Shown: positions 1-8,256 of the stretch, piece by piece
How positions within the stretch are numbered: the first letter of the stretch is position 1
Layout of the letters: the number at the start of each line of letters is the position of its first letter
Assembly (NCBI RefSeq): GCF_900605495.1
Contig: NZ_LR027599.1
Span: 124,001-188,000, forward strand
DNA: 64,000 bases
From: Bacilliculturomica massiliensis
Lineage (GTDB): Bacteria > Bacillota > Clostridia > Peptostreptococcales > Anaerovoracaceae
Direction of reading: 5' to 3'
Translations under genes and position numbers: made by a program
Notes under the pieces: generated by a model
What the model was told of the DNA's origin: nothing
Seen by the model: the letters and a program-made list of their open reading frames with translations, nothing else
The model's database searches: none

Positions 1-729
1 AACGCACTCCATATGCTTTTCAGCGGTTTTCACCTTCCATCCCGGAGCGGATTCCTCCTCAAAGGGCAGCCCAGCCAGATAGCCATTCCAGGCGCAGGCC
101 TGGCTGAATGCCTGCAGCATGGTAGATACGCTGATTCCAGCCCGCATGCCTATGGAAATCGCTTCAATATTGGCTTCCTGGATCACACCGGACAGCAGGT
201 TGTTGATCAGTTTCATGGTGTGACCGGCGCCGGCGCCGCCGCAGCAGATCACGTCCCTTCCCACTGCGTTTAAAACGGGCATCGCCTTTTCTATGGCTTC
301 TTGCCTGCCGCCGGCCAAGATCAACAGATCTCCTGTCTCCGCATGTTTCGGGGAACGGCCCACCGGCGCATCGATGAGACTGATGTTCCGTTCCTCCGCC
401 TGCCTGGCTAATTCCTCCGTTATAAAGGGATCGCCCGTAGTCATGTCGATCCAGACGCTCCCTGACCTCATGGCGCAAAGCAGTCCATCTTTCCCTGCCG
501 CCACCTTCACGACCGTTTCCGCATCCGGCAGCATGGTAATCACTACGTCGCAATCCAGGCAGATCTCCCGGGGCGTTTTACCGGCCCTCGCCCCATACTC
601 TTTCTCCATGATCTGGACCGGAACGGGATCGATATCCAGGACAGACAGCAAATATCCACTCTTTCCAATATTTTTTGCCATGGGAAGCCCCATGGCGCCC
701 AATCCAATAAAACCAACTCGCCGAGTCAA
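1..729 (-). CDS. 3-hydroxyisobutyrate dehydrogenase-like oxidoreductase (C-terminus beyond left edge)
   Basis: NAD(P)-dependent beta-hydroxyacid dehydrogenase of the HIBADH / 6-phosphogluconate dehydrogenase superfamily, cytoplasmic. 243 residues are visible of a usual 290-300, and the frame is open to base 1. It starts at TTG (729-727), preceded by a purine-rich AGGGGGG ribosome site. The N-terminus carries the Rossmann motif GFIGLGAMG (residues 6-14). Residues 120-134 (DAPVGRSPKHAETGD) match the family substrate loop, but the usual SGG is replaced by GRS. The catalytic lysine is K173 in HTMKLINN, with N177 behind it. It is the last visible gene of the liv / CoA-transferase operon, so it probably oxidises or reduces a hydroxyacid (or its CoA ester) handled by those enzymes. 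The substrate cannot be read from the sequence. Confidence 0.85.
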   Translation of the reverse strand, partial: MTRRVGFIGLGAMGLPMAKNIGKSGYLLSVLDIDPVPVQIMEKEYGARAGKTPREICLDCDVVITMLPDAETVVKVAAGKDGLLCAMRSGSVWIDMTTGDPFITEELARQAEERNISLIDAPVGRSPKHAETGDLLILAGGRQEAIEKAMPVLNAVGRDVICCGGAGAGHTMKLINNLLSGVIQEANIEAISIGMRAGISVSTMLQAFSQACAWNGYLAGLPFEEESAPGWKVKTAEKHMECV

Positions 730-754
730 CTTTCATCCCCCCTGTCCATCCTTT

Positions 755-1933
755 TTATCCCTGCTTTACAACACCGCTCTGCACAAGCCCGTGAATCTCC
801 TTTTCGCTGTACCCCAGTTCCCGCAAGATCTCATCTGTCTGCTCACCCGGCATAGGCGGCGCTTTCTTCAGTAAAGGCCGCTCCCCGTCAAAACGGATGG
901 GGTTTGACATGAGACGGACTTTTCCCGCCACAGGATGCTCCGTCTCGAAAAATACGTTGTTCCACTGAACCTGGGGATCCTTTTCCACATCATTATATGT
1001 GTTTATGAGTGAATACCAGATGCCCATTTCATCAAATTTCTGGATCCAGTAGGCGTTTGCCTTTCTGGCCATATGCTCCGCGGTCTTTTCGTTGATCTCT
1101 TCCCGTTTCCCGAACTGGCCGTCCTTTTCCCACTGGAGGAACGTGTCGTCGTCAAATACAAGGGCCAATTTGTCCAGCGAAGTCATGGACAGGCATATAA
1201 AATCATCCGCCGTCTTGAAAACGCCGTAGGGCGCCTGCCCAAACCGGGAAGAAATACCGGACTGGCTTCTTTCATAGAGGGGATAACCGTTCAGATGAAT
1301 ATTAAAGGGTTCAATTTGCAGGTCCAGAGCCGCGTCCAGCAAATTGCTTTCGATCTTTCGGCCTTTTCCCGTTTCCATTCGATCGTACAGCGCTGCAAGA
1401 ATGCCGCTGGCCGCCAAAACAGCTCCGTGAATGTCGACGACCGGCGCTCCCAGAGCCATGGGCGGATCGGTTTTTCTGCCGCTCAGCGTCATCAGTCCGC
1501 TCTTGGCCTGGGCCAGGAGATCCTGCCCCGGCGCCTCTTTGCAGGGACCGTCCTGCCCATATCCCGAACAGGAGCAGTAGATAAGACCTGGATTCCTCTC
1601 TCTCAGTGTCTCATAACCAAAGCCCAGACGCTCCATGACGCCAGGCCGGTAGTTCTCGATCAAAACATCCCCGTCTTCTATTAATCTGTAAATTACTTCT
1701 TTTCCTTCTTCCCTTTTTAAATCAACGCACATGCTCCTTTGATTCCGGTTTCCCAGCAGGAAGTTTATACTTACGCCATTGAGATAAGCGTTGCACCCGG
1801 ACCAGCGGCGTTCAAAAGCGCCGGTCAGGGGCTCGATCTTTATTACATCCGCTCCAAAATCCCCCAGTGTCTGCGCCGCCAGCGGCCCCTGCAAAAAGTG
1901 GGTAAAGCTAATTACCTTAATCGATTCAAGCAA
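755..1933 (-). CDS. class III (CaiB/BaiF family) CoA-transferase, copy 2
   Basis: Formyl-CoA-transferase family enzyme that moves CoA between carboxylic acids; 392 residues. The family nucleophile is an aspartate, here D167 in the segment GAPVVDIHG. The N-terminal Rossmann region (residues 1-35, with GADVIKIE) and the ENYRPGVMERLGFGYE block are typical. It starts at TTG with AAGGAGA eight bases upstream. It lies 20 bases downstream of a 392-residue paralogue that aligns without gaps over the first 170 residues, so this is a tandem duplication, perhaps forming a heteromer or serving two related acids. The acid substrate is unknown. BaiF and CaiB themselves are related but not shown to be orthologues. 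Confidence 0.93.
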   Translation of the reverse strand: MLESIKVISFTHFLQGPLAAQTLGDFGADVIKIEPLTGAFERRWSGCNAYLNGVSINFLLGNRNQRSMCVDLKREEGKEVIYRLIEDGDVLIENYRPGVMERLGFGYETLRERNPGLIYCSCSGYGQDGPCKEAPGQDLLAQAKSGLMTLSGRKTDPPMALGAPVVDIHGAVLAASGILAALYDRMETGKGRKIESNLLDAALDLQIEPFNIHLNGYPLYERSQSGISSRFGQAPYGVFKTADDFICLSMTSLDKLALVFDDDTFLQWEKDGQFGKREEINEKTAEHMARKANAYWIQKFDEMGIWYSLINTYNDVEKDPQVQWNNVFFETEHPVAGKVRLMSNPIRFDGERPLLKKAPPMPGEQTDEILRELGYSEKEIHGLVQSGVVKQG

Positions 1934-1953
1934 AACAATCTCTCCTTACCATT

Positions 1954-3132
1954 TTATCCGCATTTCACCACCATGTTTTCGACAAGGCCCTGGATTTCTT
2001 CCTGGGAATATCCCAGATCCCTTAAGATCTCCTGCGTGTGTTCCCCCAGGCCGGGCGGCAGTCTTCTCAACTCCAGCCGGCGGCCATCGTACTGAACGGG
2101 GTTCGCCAGCACACGCACTTTACCGGCTGTGGGATGGTCGAACTGAGTAATGCTTTTATTCCATTGCACCTGAGGATCCTTCTCCACATCATCATATGTA
2201 TTTATGAGGGAATACCAGATTCCAAGCTCATCAAACTTTTCCAGCCAATGGGCGCTTTCCCGCTGCCGCATATGATCTGCCACCCTTTGATTGACGTCTT
2301 CTCTGTGGTCGAACTGATCCTCGTCCTCCCATTGCAGGAACCAGTCGTCTTCAAATACCGCGGCCAGTTTCCCGGCCGAGATCATGGAGAGACAAATATA
2401 GCGGTCCTTCGTTTCATACACGCCGTAGGGGGCCTGATGCACACGGGTGGCGATGCCTGAACTGCTCCTGTCGTAGATCGGCACGCCGTTCAGGTGATAG
2501 AGCAGCGGCTCCATCTGCAAATGCAGGGCCGCGTTCAAGAGACAGTTGTCGATTTTTTTGCCCACGCCCGTTTTCTTCCTCTCGCACAGCGCGGCCAGGA
2601 TGCCCATCGCCGCAAGCTTTGCCGCATGCTGGTCGGCGATGGCCGTGCCTACCGGGACGGGGGGATCGCTCTGCCTGCCGTTGATGGTGGTAAATCCACT
2701 CAGGGCCTGAGCCAACAGATCCTGACCTGGCTGCTTACTATACGGACCGGTGGCTCCAAACCCGGAGCACGAGCAATAGATCAGGGATGGATTGATTTTT
2801 TTCAGCTCCTCATAGCCGAATCCCAGTTTCTCCATTACGCCCGGCCTGTAATTCTCAACGATCACGTCTGCCTGGCCAGCTAAATTGCGTATGATTTGTT
2901 TTCCCTCCGGCGCCTTTAGATCGATGCTCAGGCTTCTTTGATTTCGATCCACTGAAAGAAAATACACGCTGACGCCGTTGAGAAAGGAATCGATCCCGGA
3001 CCAGTGCCGCTCAAACGCCCCGCTGAGAGATTCCACTTTGATCACATCCGCTCCCAGATCGGCCAGCGCCTGAACAGCGGAAGGTCCCTGCAGATAATGA
3101 GTGAAACTTAAAATTTTAACTGATTCTAACAA
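1954..3132 (-). CDS. class III (CaiB/BaiF family) CoA-transferase, copy 1
   Basis: Tandem paralogue of the gene at 755-1933 and of the same length (392 residues). Its putative catalytic aspartate is D167 (TAIADQHA). The shared blocks ENYRPGVMEKLGFGYEEL and YCSCSGFG lie at the same positions. It starts at TTG with AAAGGAG about eight bases upstream, which is the same start architecture as copy 2. It sits 28 bases downstream of livF, so it is almost certainly in the same transcript. Expected role: activation of the imported acid by CoA transfer from an acyl-CoA product, which saves ATP. The substrate is not identifiable. Confidence 0.93.
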   Translation of the reverse strand: MLESVKILSFTHYLQGPSAVQALADLGADVIKVESLSGAFERHWSGIDSFLNGVSVYFLSVDRNQRSLSIDLKAPEGKQIIRNLAGQADVIVENYRPGVMEKLGFGYEELKKINPSLIYCSCSGFGATGPYSKQPGQDLLAQALSGFTTINGRQSDPPVPVGTAIADQHAAKLAAMGILAALCERKKTGVGKKIDNCLLNAALHLQMEPLLYHLNGVPIYDRSSSGIATRVHQAPYGVYETKDRYICLSMISAGKLAAVFEDDWFLQWEDEDQFDHREDVNQRVADHMRQRESAHWLEKFDELGIWYSLINTYDDVEKDPQVQWNKSITQFDHPTAGKVRVLANPVQYDGRRLELRRLPPGLGEHTQEILRDLGYSQEEIQGLVENMVVKCG

Positions 3133-3160
3133 AAATTATTCTCCTTTCCGCCTGCACGCT

Positions 3161-3880
3161 CTATGCAAGCCCCAGGTATTCCTGCTGAATAGAGGGATCG
3201 TCCGCCAGATCGCACGCCAGACCTTCCCGGACGATCTGGCCCGTCTTCAGGACATAGACCCGCTTCGACACCTCCAACGCCAGAAACGCGTTTTGCTCAA
3301 CGATTAAAATGGCCTGATTCCGCAGGCGGTTGAGCTGCTGTATTTTTTCAAATAGCTCGTCGATAATGATCGGAGCCAGACCCAGAGACGGTTCATCCAA
3401 CAGCAGGAGTCTGGGACGCGCCATCAAAGCCCGGCCCACTGCCAGCATCTGCTGTTCCCCGCCGGACAACGTGCCGCTCATCTGATGGATGCGCTCTCTC
3501 AGCCGCGGAAACAGTTCCAGCACTTCCTCAAAATCCTCTGCGATGGAGTCCTTGCCGTCTTTGCGGCTGTACGCGCCGACCTTCAGGTTTTCCTTCACCG
3601 TCAAATTGGAGAAAATCCGCCGCCCTTCCGGAACAAGTGAGATCCCCCTCGACACAACAGCATGGGACGCGTTGGGCAGCCGCTCTCCCTGAAACGAGAT
3701 GGTTCCCGATTTCGCTTCCTTGTCTCCCGCTATCGTGCGAAGCAGCGTGGATTTTCCCGCGCCATTGGCGCCGATAATGGAAACGATCTCGCCCTCATGA
3801 ATGCGCAGCGACACGCCGTGAAGGGCATGAATGCCGCCGTAATACACTTCTAAAGAATTGACATCTAATAAAACACTCAC
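3161..3880 (-). CDS. livF: branched-chain amino acid-type ABC transporter ATPase LivF
   Basis: 239-residue cytoplasmic ATPase of the HAAT (LIV) importer family. It has Walker A GANGAGKSTLL near residue 37, the signature LSGGEQQMLAVGRAL, and Walker B LLLLDEPSLGLAP. The start is GTG at 3880, inside the livG stop (GTGA, four-base overlap), which implies translational coupling. It is the last transporter gene before the two CoA-transferases. LIV-type importers also carry aromatic and dicarboxylic acids. With CoA-transferases downstream, the ligand is more likely an organic acid than Leu/Ile/Val, but that is inference. Confidence 0.95.
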   Translation of the reverse strand: MSVLLDVNSLEVYYGGIHALHGVSLRIHEGEIVSIIGANGAGKSTLLRTIAGDKEAKSGTISFQGERLPNASHAVVSRGISLVPEGRRIFSNLTVKENLKVGAYSRKDGKDSIAEDFEEVLELFPRLRERIHQMSGTLSGGEQQMLAVGRALMARPRLLLLDEPSLGLAPIIIDELFEKIQQLNRLRNQAILIVEQNAFLALEVSKRVYVLKTGQIVREGLACDLADDPSIQQEYLGLA

Positions 3881-4662
3881 TGTTTTGTCCTCCGCGAGCC
3901 CAAATAGGCCCTTACCACTTCCGGGTTTGACTGGATCTCTTCCGGCGTGCCCTCAGCCAGCAATTGGCCAAGGTTAAGCACGTAGATTCTATCGCAGAGC
4001 TTCAGTACGAATTCAATATGATGCTCGATGAGAATGACGGTGAGATCGTAGTTTTTATAGATCCGCCGCAGAAGCTCCGCCAGCTCGTTGCACTCGTCGT
4101 TATTCATGCCTGCGGCAGGCTCATCCAACAACAGGAGCTTGGGAGAAGCCGCCAGCGCCCGGGCGATTTCCAGTCTCCTCTGAAGGCCGTAGGCCAGTGT
4201 TCCCGCTTCCCGGTCTTTGTATGCTTCCAGTCCCAGATCACTCAGGAATTCCAGAGCCCTCTTTTCTGTCTCCTTCTGCTGCCGCGTGACTTTGGACAAG
4301 CCCAGCATGGCTGCCCACATCGAATAGGAAGGCGCGCTGTGCATGGGGATGGTCACGTTGTCCAGCACCGACATCTTAGGGAAAATACGGATGTTTTGAA
4401 AGGTCCGGCTGATGCCTAAACGGGAAATCTGATCGGGACGCTTCTTTGTCAGGCTGTGGCCGTCAAAGACAATGCCGCCGCCAGTAGGGCTCACATTGCC
4501 CGTAATGGAATTGAAGAACGTGGTTTTTCCCGCGCCGTTAGGCCCGATCAGCCCCACGAATTCACTTTTATTTATCTGGATGCTCACATCGTTGACCGCC
4601 TTTAATCCGCCGAAAGCGATGGTCATGTGATCGATGTCGAGCAGCGCTGTTTTGCCGTCCAT
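3877..4662 (-). CDS. livG: branched-chain amino acid-type ABC transporter ATPase LivG
   Basis: ATPase partner of LivF, about 261 residues. Walker A is GPNGAGKTTFFN, the signature is AYGLQRRLEIARAL, and Walker B is LLLLDEPAAGMN. The C-terminal extension (EGTPEEIQSNPEVVRAYLG) is typical of LivG. The frame is open 11 codons further up, to an ATG at 4695. I place the start at ATG 4662 because GGAGGGG stands five bases before it and the livM stop codon ends one base away. It overlaps livF by four bases. Confidence 0.94.
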   Translation of the reverse strand: MDGKTALLDIDHMTIAFGGLKAVNDVSIQINKSEFVGLIGPNGAGKTTFFNSITGNVSPTGGGIVFDGHSLTKKRPDQISRLGISRTFQNIRIFPKMSVLDNVTIPMHSAPSYSMWAAMLGLSKVTRQQKETEKRALEFLSDLGLEAYKDREAGTLAYGLQRRLEIARALAASPKLLLLDEPAAGMNNDECNELAELLRRIYKNYDLTVILIEHHIEFVLKLCDRIYVLNLGQLLAEGTPEEIQSNPEVVRAYLGSRRTKQ

Positions 4663-4663
4663 T

Positions 4664-5560
4664 TTATCCCCTCCCCGTCCTTTTCTGTCTTTCACCTATC
4701 CCTGCTTTTATCTTGTGATACAGCCTTCCGACCCATTTGAAGGAAATCTCTCTATAACCAAACAGGCCGTCGGGGCGAAACAGCATGATGAGAATAAAGG
4801 CCAATCCGTAGAAAACAAGACGCCAGACGGCGAGAAAACGAAGGATCTCCGGCAGTATGACCAAGATCCCGGCAGCCATGAGCGGCCCGGACAAACTGCA
4901 CATGCCGCCGAGAACCACCGCCGCCAGCAAGTCGTTGGACTTGGCCTCCGCAAAGGACATGGGCGAGACGAACGTGGCGTAGAAGACAAAGAGCCCCCCT
5001 GCCACGCCGCCGTAAAAAGCGCTTATCATCAGGGCCCGCAGCTTTGTCCGAAGGGGATTCACGCCCACCATCTCCGCGGCGGATTCCTGTTGCTGCACTG
5101 CCATGCAGTTTTTCCCATAATCCGATTTAATGAAATTTCTCATGCAGTAAACCATGATCGCAGTAATGAGAATAACAAGCCAGACAGAAGACAGCCGGGG
5201 GATGCCGGTAATGCCTATGGCTCCGCCCAGTACGGGCTTGATGTTGGAAATGGCCACCCGAACCACGGTAACAAAGCCGAGCATCACAATGCCGAACGCA
5301 TCTCCCTCCAGCTTGTTTCGCAAGGCGGGATAACCCAGGATCACGCTTACGATAACAGCGATAAATCCGCCCAGGACCACGGCCAGCAAAAACGGAACGC
5401 CCAGGTTTTTATACAGAACAACAGCGGCGTATCCGCCTACCGCCATGAAGCCCGCGTGACCAATGGAAAATATACCTGTATAACCGGTCAATAACGAGAG
5501 CCCGCTGACAGCTATCCCATGAACGCAGACAAAGACGATGATAGAAAATATGTATAACAA
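4664..5560 (-). CDS. livM: branched-chain amino acid-type ABC transporter permease LivM
   Basis: 298-residue integral membrane permease with about eight to nine hydrophobic segments. It carries the LivM-type loop PLRNKLEGDAFGIVMLGF-like region after the third segment and the EAA-like coupling region near QQQESAAEMVGVNPLRTKLRA. It follows livH by 17 bases and is one base away from livG, so the five liv genes are tightly packed. It would form the heterodimeric channel with LivH in the cytoplasmic membrane. Confidence 0.93.
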   Translation of the reverse strand: MLYIFSIIVFVCVHGIAVSGLSLLTGYTGIFSIGHAGFMAVGGYAAVVLYKNLGVPFLLAVVLGGFIAVIVSVILGYPALRNKLEGDAFGIVMLGFVTVVRVAISNIKPVLGGAIGITGIPRLSSVWLVILITAIMVYCMRNFIKSDYGKNCMAVQQQESAAEMVGVNPLRTKLRALMISAFYGGVAGGLFVFYATFVSPMSFAEAKSNDLLAAVVLGGMCSLSGPLMAAGILVILPEILRFLAVWRLVFYGLAFILIMLFRPDGLFGYREISFKWVGRLYHKIKAGIGERQKRTGRG

Positions 5561-5577
5561 AATTCGCTCCCCCTTTC

Positions 5578-6456
5578 TTATAGCTTATCCTGGACTTTTT
5601 TGCCCACGATGCCGTTGGGAAGAAAGATCAGTACAAGGATCATGATGCCAAATGAGAACAAGTCCCGAAGAGCGGAGGAAATATATCCGGAGACCATAGT
5701 TTCTATGACTCCCAGGATAAAGCCGCCGAGAACGGCGCCGGGAAGGCTTCCCATTCCTCCGATGACGCTGGCGATAAATGCTTTGTTGGCGATATCTCCC
5801 AAATTCGGATAAACCGTATACTTCATGCCCATAAAAGTACCGGCGATTCCCGCTGTAATGCCGGAGATCGCGAATACGATCAGGGACACCTTGTTTACGT
5901 TGATTCCCATCAGCCCCGCCGTGTCCGTATCGTGGGCCGCGGAGCGGATCGCCAGTCCCTGTTTCGAGAGATAAAGGAAGACCCAGAGAACTGCAAGGGA
6001 TATCAGAGACGCGAAAAGCGAATAAACATCCAGGGCGCTGACCACGATACTGCCCATATGTATGGAGTCCGTGGAAAAGGTGGATGGGAGATAGCGCACA
6101 TTGGCGCCCAGCAGCACCACCGCCAGGTTCAGAAGGAAAATGTTGAACCCCATGGCGGTGATCATCAGATAAAGTCGAGGGGATTTTCTCTTCCGCAGCG
6201 GACGATAAGCCACAAGCTCCGTGATCAAAGAAATAAAAACTGCGAATATGATCGCGAAAACCAGACCGATCAAAGTGGGAAATCCCAGCTTTACCACTGC
6301 AAAGTAGGCGGCGAATGCGCCGCACATCATGACGGCGCCATAGCCAAAATTGGTAAAATTAAAAATGCTGGTAATCAGCGCGTATCCCACTGCCAGCAAC
6401 GCGTAAACGCTGCCAATAGAGAGCCCGATCACTAATTGTTGTAAAAATAGATTCAT
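5578..6456 (-). CDS. livH: branched-chain amino acid-type ABC transporter permease LivH
   Basis: 292-residue permease. The N-terminus (QQLVIGLSIGSVYALLAVGY) is the classic LivH opening segment. A later segment (FIASVIGGMGSLPGAVLGG) is also diagnostic. The start at ATG 6456 has GGAGAG seven bases upstream. It is separated from livJ by 200 bases that contain a strong hairpin, a common way to make more binding protein than permease. Confidence 0.94.
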   Translation of the reverse strand: MNLFLQQLVIGLSIGSVYALLAVGYALITSIFNFTNFGYGAVMMCGAFAAYFAVVKLGFPTLIGLVFAIIFAVFISLITELVAYRPLRKRKSPRLYLMITAMGFNIFLLNLAVVLLGANVRYLPSTFSTDSIHMGSIVVSALDVYSLFASLISLAVLWVFLYLSKQGLAIRSAAHDTDTAGLMGINVNKVSLIVFAISGITAGIAGTFMGMKYTVYPNLGDIANKAFIASVIGGMGSLPGAVLGGFILGVIETMVSGYISSALRDLFSFGIMILVLIFLPNGIVGKKVQDKL

Positions 6457-6550
6457 GCTAATCTCTCCATTTCAAGGAATCATACCTTCCGTTAACAAGG
6501 ATGCACACGACCAAACAGTTGAGATTCCAACCCCGGCCCCATTCCAGTCC

Positions 6551-6633
6551 CCGGCTTTCCAGGGGGAGAGAAGGCCCGTGGGCTTCTCCCTCTGTGGGCT
6601 TTTCTCCCTGCGGGCTTCTCTCCCCTGCCGGAA
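6551..6633 (-). terminator. intercistronic hairpin between livJ and livH with internal repeats
   Basis: The arms AGGGGGAGAGAAGGCCCG (6561-6578) and CGGGCTTCTCTCCCCT (6611-6626) are complementary and extend outward to CCGGC / GCCGG. The loop holds two further copies of the motif GGGCTTCTCCCT / GGGCTTTTCTCCCT, so the element contains about three direct repeats that can also pair alternatively. There is no long T-tract, so it is more likely a partial terminator or an RNA-stability hairpin that protects livJ mRNA. Confidence 0.6.
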
Positions 6634-6656
6634 TCTCCATGGGGCTTCAAACAAAC

Positions 6657-7841
6657 TTATTCTGGTTTGTAAGTTTTATAGACGGAATATGCGCCATCCT
6701 TGACGGTGAGGACCGTTATGGACTTGTTCAGCGGGTTGTGGGTCTCGGGATCGATGGTGATGGCTTCCGTGAAGCAAGGGGCGTCCTTGGCATTTTCAAG
6801 GGCGTCGCGAATGGCCGGACCATCCAGGCTGTCTGCCGTCTTGACCGCATACTCAAGAAGCATGAAAGAATCCAACGCATAATACGTATAGATGTTCGCG
6901 GTGTAGCCGGAATCCTTATGCTTCTCGTCGAAGGAAGACTTAAAATCAGCGAAGGCCGGATCGTTTTCATCGGCGCCTACGGAGATATAAGAGCTGCCCA
7001 GGGTGTCTCCCGCTACGTTGAGCAGCTCGCTGGCATATACGCCGTCCGGAAGAAGAAAAGTAAACTCCAGGCCCAGGTCCGCCGCCTGATTGGCGATCAA
7101 TCCGGCGTCCTTGTACTCGCTGGCCGCCACCAGAATGGCAGTTGCTCCCGCGTCCGCCGCCGCAGTGAGCTGGGCGCGAAACTCTACCTCAGTCTCCTGA
7201 TAGCCAAGCTCCTTCACGATTTTGCCGCCAAGCGCCGTGTACTGTTCTTTAAAGTATTCCTGAATACCCATGGCATAAGCGTTATTCACACGGGTCAGCG
7301 TTGCTACTTTCTGGATATCCAGGTCATTGTAAGCGAAGTCCGCCAGCGCGGTCCCCTGATAGGGATCGATAAAGCAGACCCGGAACAGGTAAGGATACAC
7401 CTCTCCGGTATCCTCATTCATGGTGACCTTGGTATTGGTGGCGGCGCTGGCAATACATGGGGTCTGGGTCTCATTGCACAGAGAGATGATGGGCAGTGTG
7501 GAAGCGGTACCGGAAATGCCCACGATGCCGATGACCTTGTCCTGTTCAATCAGGCGAGTGGCGGCAGTAACCGATTCAGTGGCCGGGTCCTTGGAAACAT
7601 CATAAGAAACCAATTGAACCTGTTTGCCAAGCCAGCCGCCATTGGCATTGATCTGTTCAATATAGTCTTCAATGGCCATTTTGGCCGCAGTGTCGACATA
7701 GGCGCCCGAACCGGCAAGTGTACCGTAGAATCCCACTTTTATGGTATCTGATTGGCCCGACCCGGAACCGCAGCCGGTGAAAACAGCGCCGACGGAAAGC
7801 ACCACGGTAAGCAGCAACGCAAATAACTTCCTGTGTTTCAT
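6657..7841 (-). CDS. livJ: LIV-type ABC transporter substrate-binding lipoprotein
   Basis: 394 residues. It has a lipoprotein signal peptide: the hydrophobic run LLLTVVLSVGAVF, then the lipobox TGC with C24 as the lipidated cysteine, then GSGSGQS. The mature part is a type I periplasmic-binding fold: TIKVGFYGTLAGSGAYVDT at the start, then VIGIVGISGTAST, then ACIASAATN-like ligand-pocket segments. It is anchored outside the membrane and delivers ligand to LivHM. The start is supported by AGGAGG seven bases upstream. As first gene of the operon, it sets the specificity of the whole pathway. Confidence 0.94.
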   Translation of the reverse strand: MKHRKLFALLLTVVLSVGAVFTGCGSGSGQSDTIKVGFYGTLAGSGAYVDTAAKMAIEDYIEQINANGGWLGKQVQLVSYDVSKDPATESVTAATRLIEQDKVIGIVGISGTASTLPIISLCNETQTPCIASAATNTKVTMNEDTGEVYPYLFRVCFIDPYQGTALADFAYNDLDIQKVATLTRVNNAYAMGIQEYFKEQYTALGGKIVKELGYQETEVEFRAQLTAAADAGATAILVAASEYKDAGLIANQAADLGLEFTFLLPDGVYASELLNVAGDTLGSSYISVGADENDPAFADFKSSFDEKHKDSGYTANIYTYYALDSFMLLEYAVKTADSLDGPAIRDALENAKDAPCFTEAITIDPETHNPLNKSITVLTVKDGAYSVYKTYKPE

Positions 7842-8256
7842 TTTTGTCCCTCCTAATTCCTGTTAAACATCCATTACAGTGAAACCATTTCTTACCCTTC
7901 GCGTTTTAACAAGACAGCAGATCTCATCTCTGCCTGTGTCCCTAAGACGCCTGCTGCCCATACCTTCCGCCGCCTGATCCCGTCAGCGGAGAGGAACGGA
8001 TGGAGAAATCTTCTGCCCTGTTATATATCCACCGAATCGATTCGGCTGATACCATTGCTTTCCGATACGCTTTTTGTTTCTCCTGCCTTTGCCGGATTTG
8101 ATTTTTTGGAAATCCCGTTGTATACTTTGTCTAATGATCTACATCCATTCTTTAGCTTGCGTCGGTTATCTTTGCGCTCATTATATTGAGGGATAACAGT
8201 AATGTAAAGCTATGATTTTTAACGTTGCTTTAAGTAACACTTAAAGGAGAGAGAAG
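7842..8256. promoter_or_regulatory. divergent livJ / lysR control region with LysR-type palindrome
   Basis: A 415-base gap between divergent genes. A perfect 8-bp inverted repeat, CTTTAAGT-AAC-ACTTAAAG (8228-8246), contains a T-N11-A LysR box and overlaps the AAAGGAG ribosome site of the LysR gene, so it is a likely autoregulatory site. The rest (7870-8220) is mixed-composition sequence without a convincing open frame. I could not fix the livJ promoter confidently. Confidence 0.65.

Noticed and set aside
755-3132. Assignment of the CoA-transferases to a bile-acid (bai) or carnitine (cai) pathway
   Set aside because: Only family-level similarity is visible. No bai or cai partner genes are present, and the transporter is of the LIV type.
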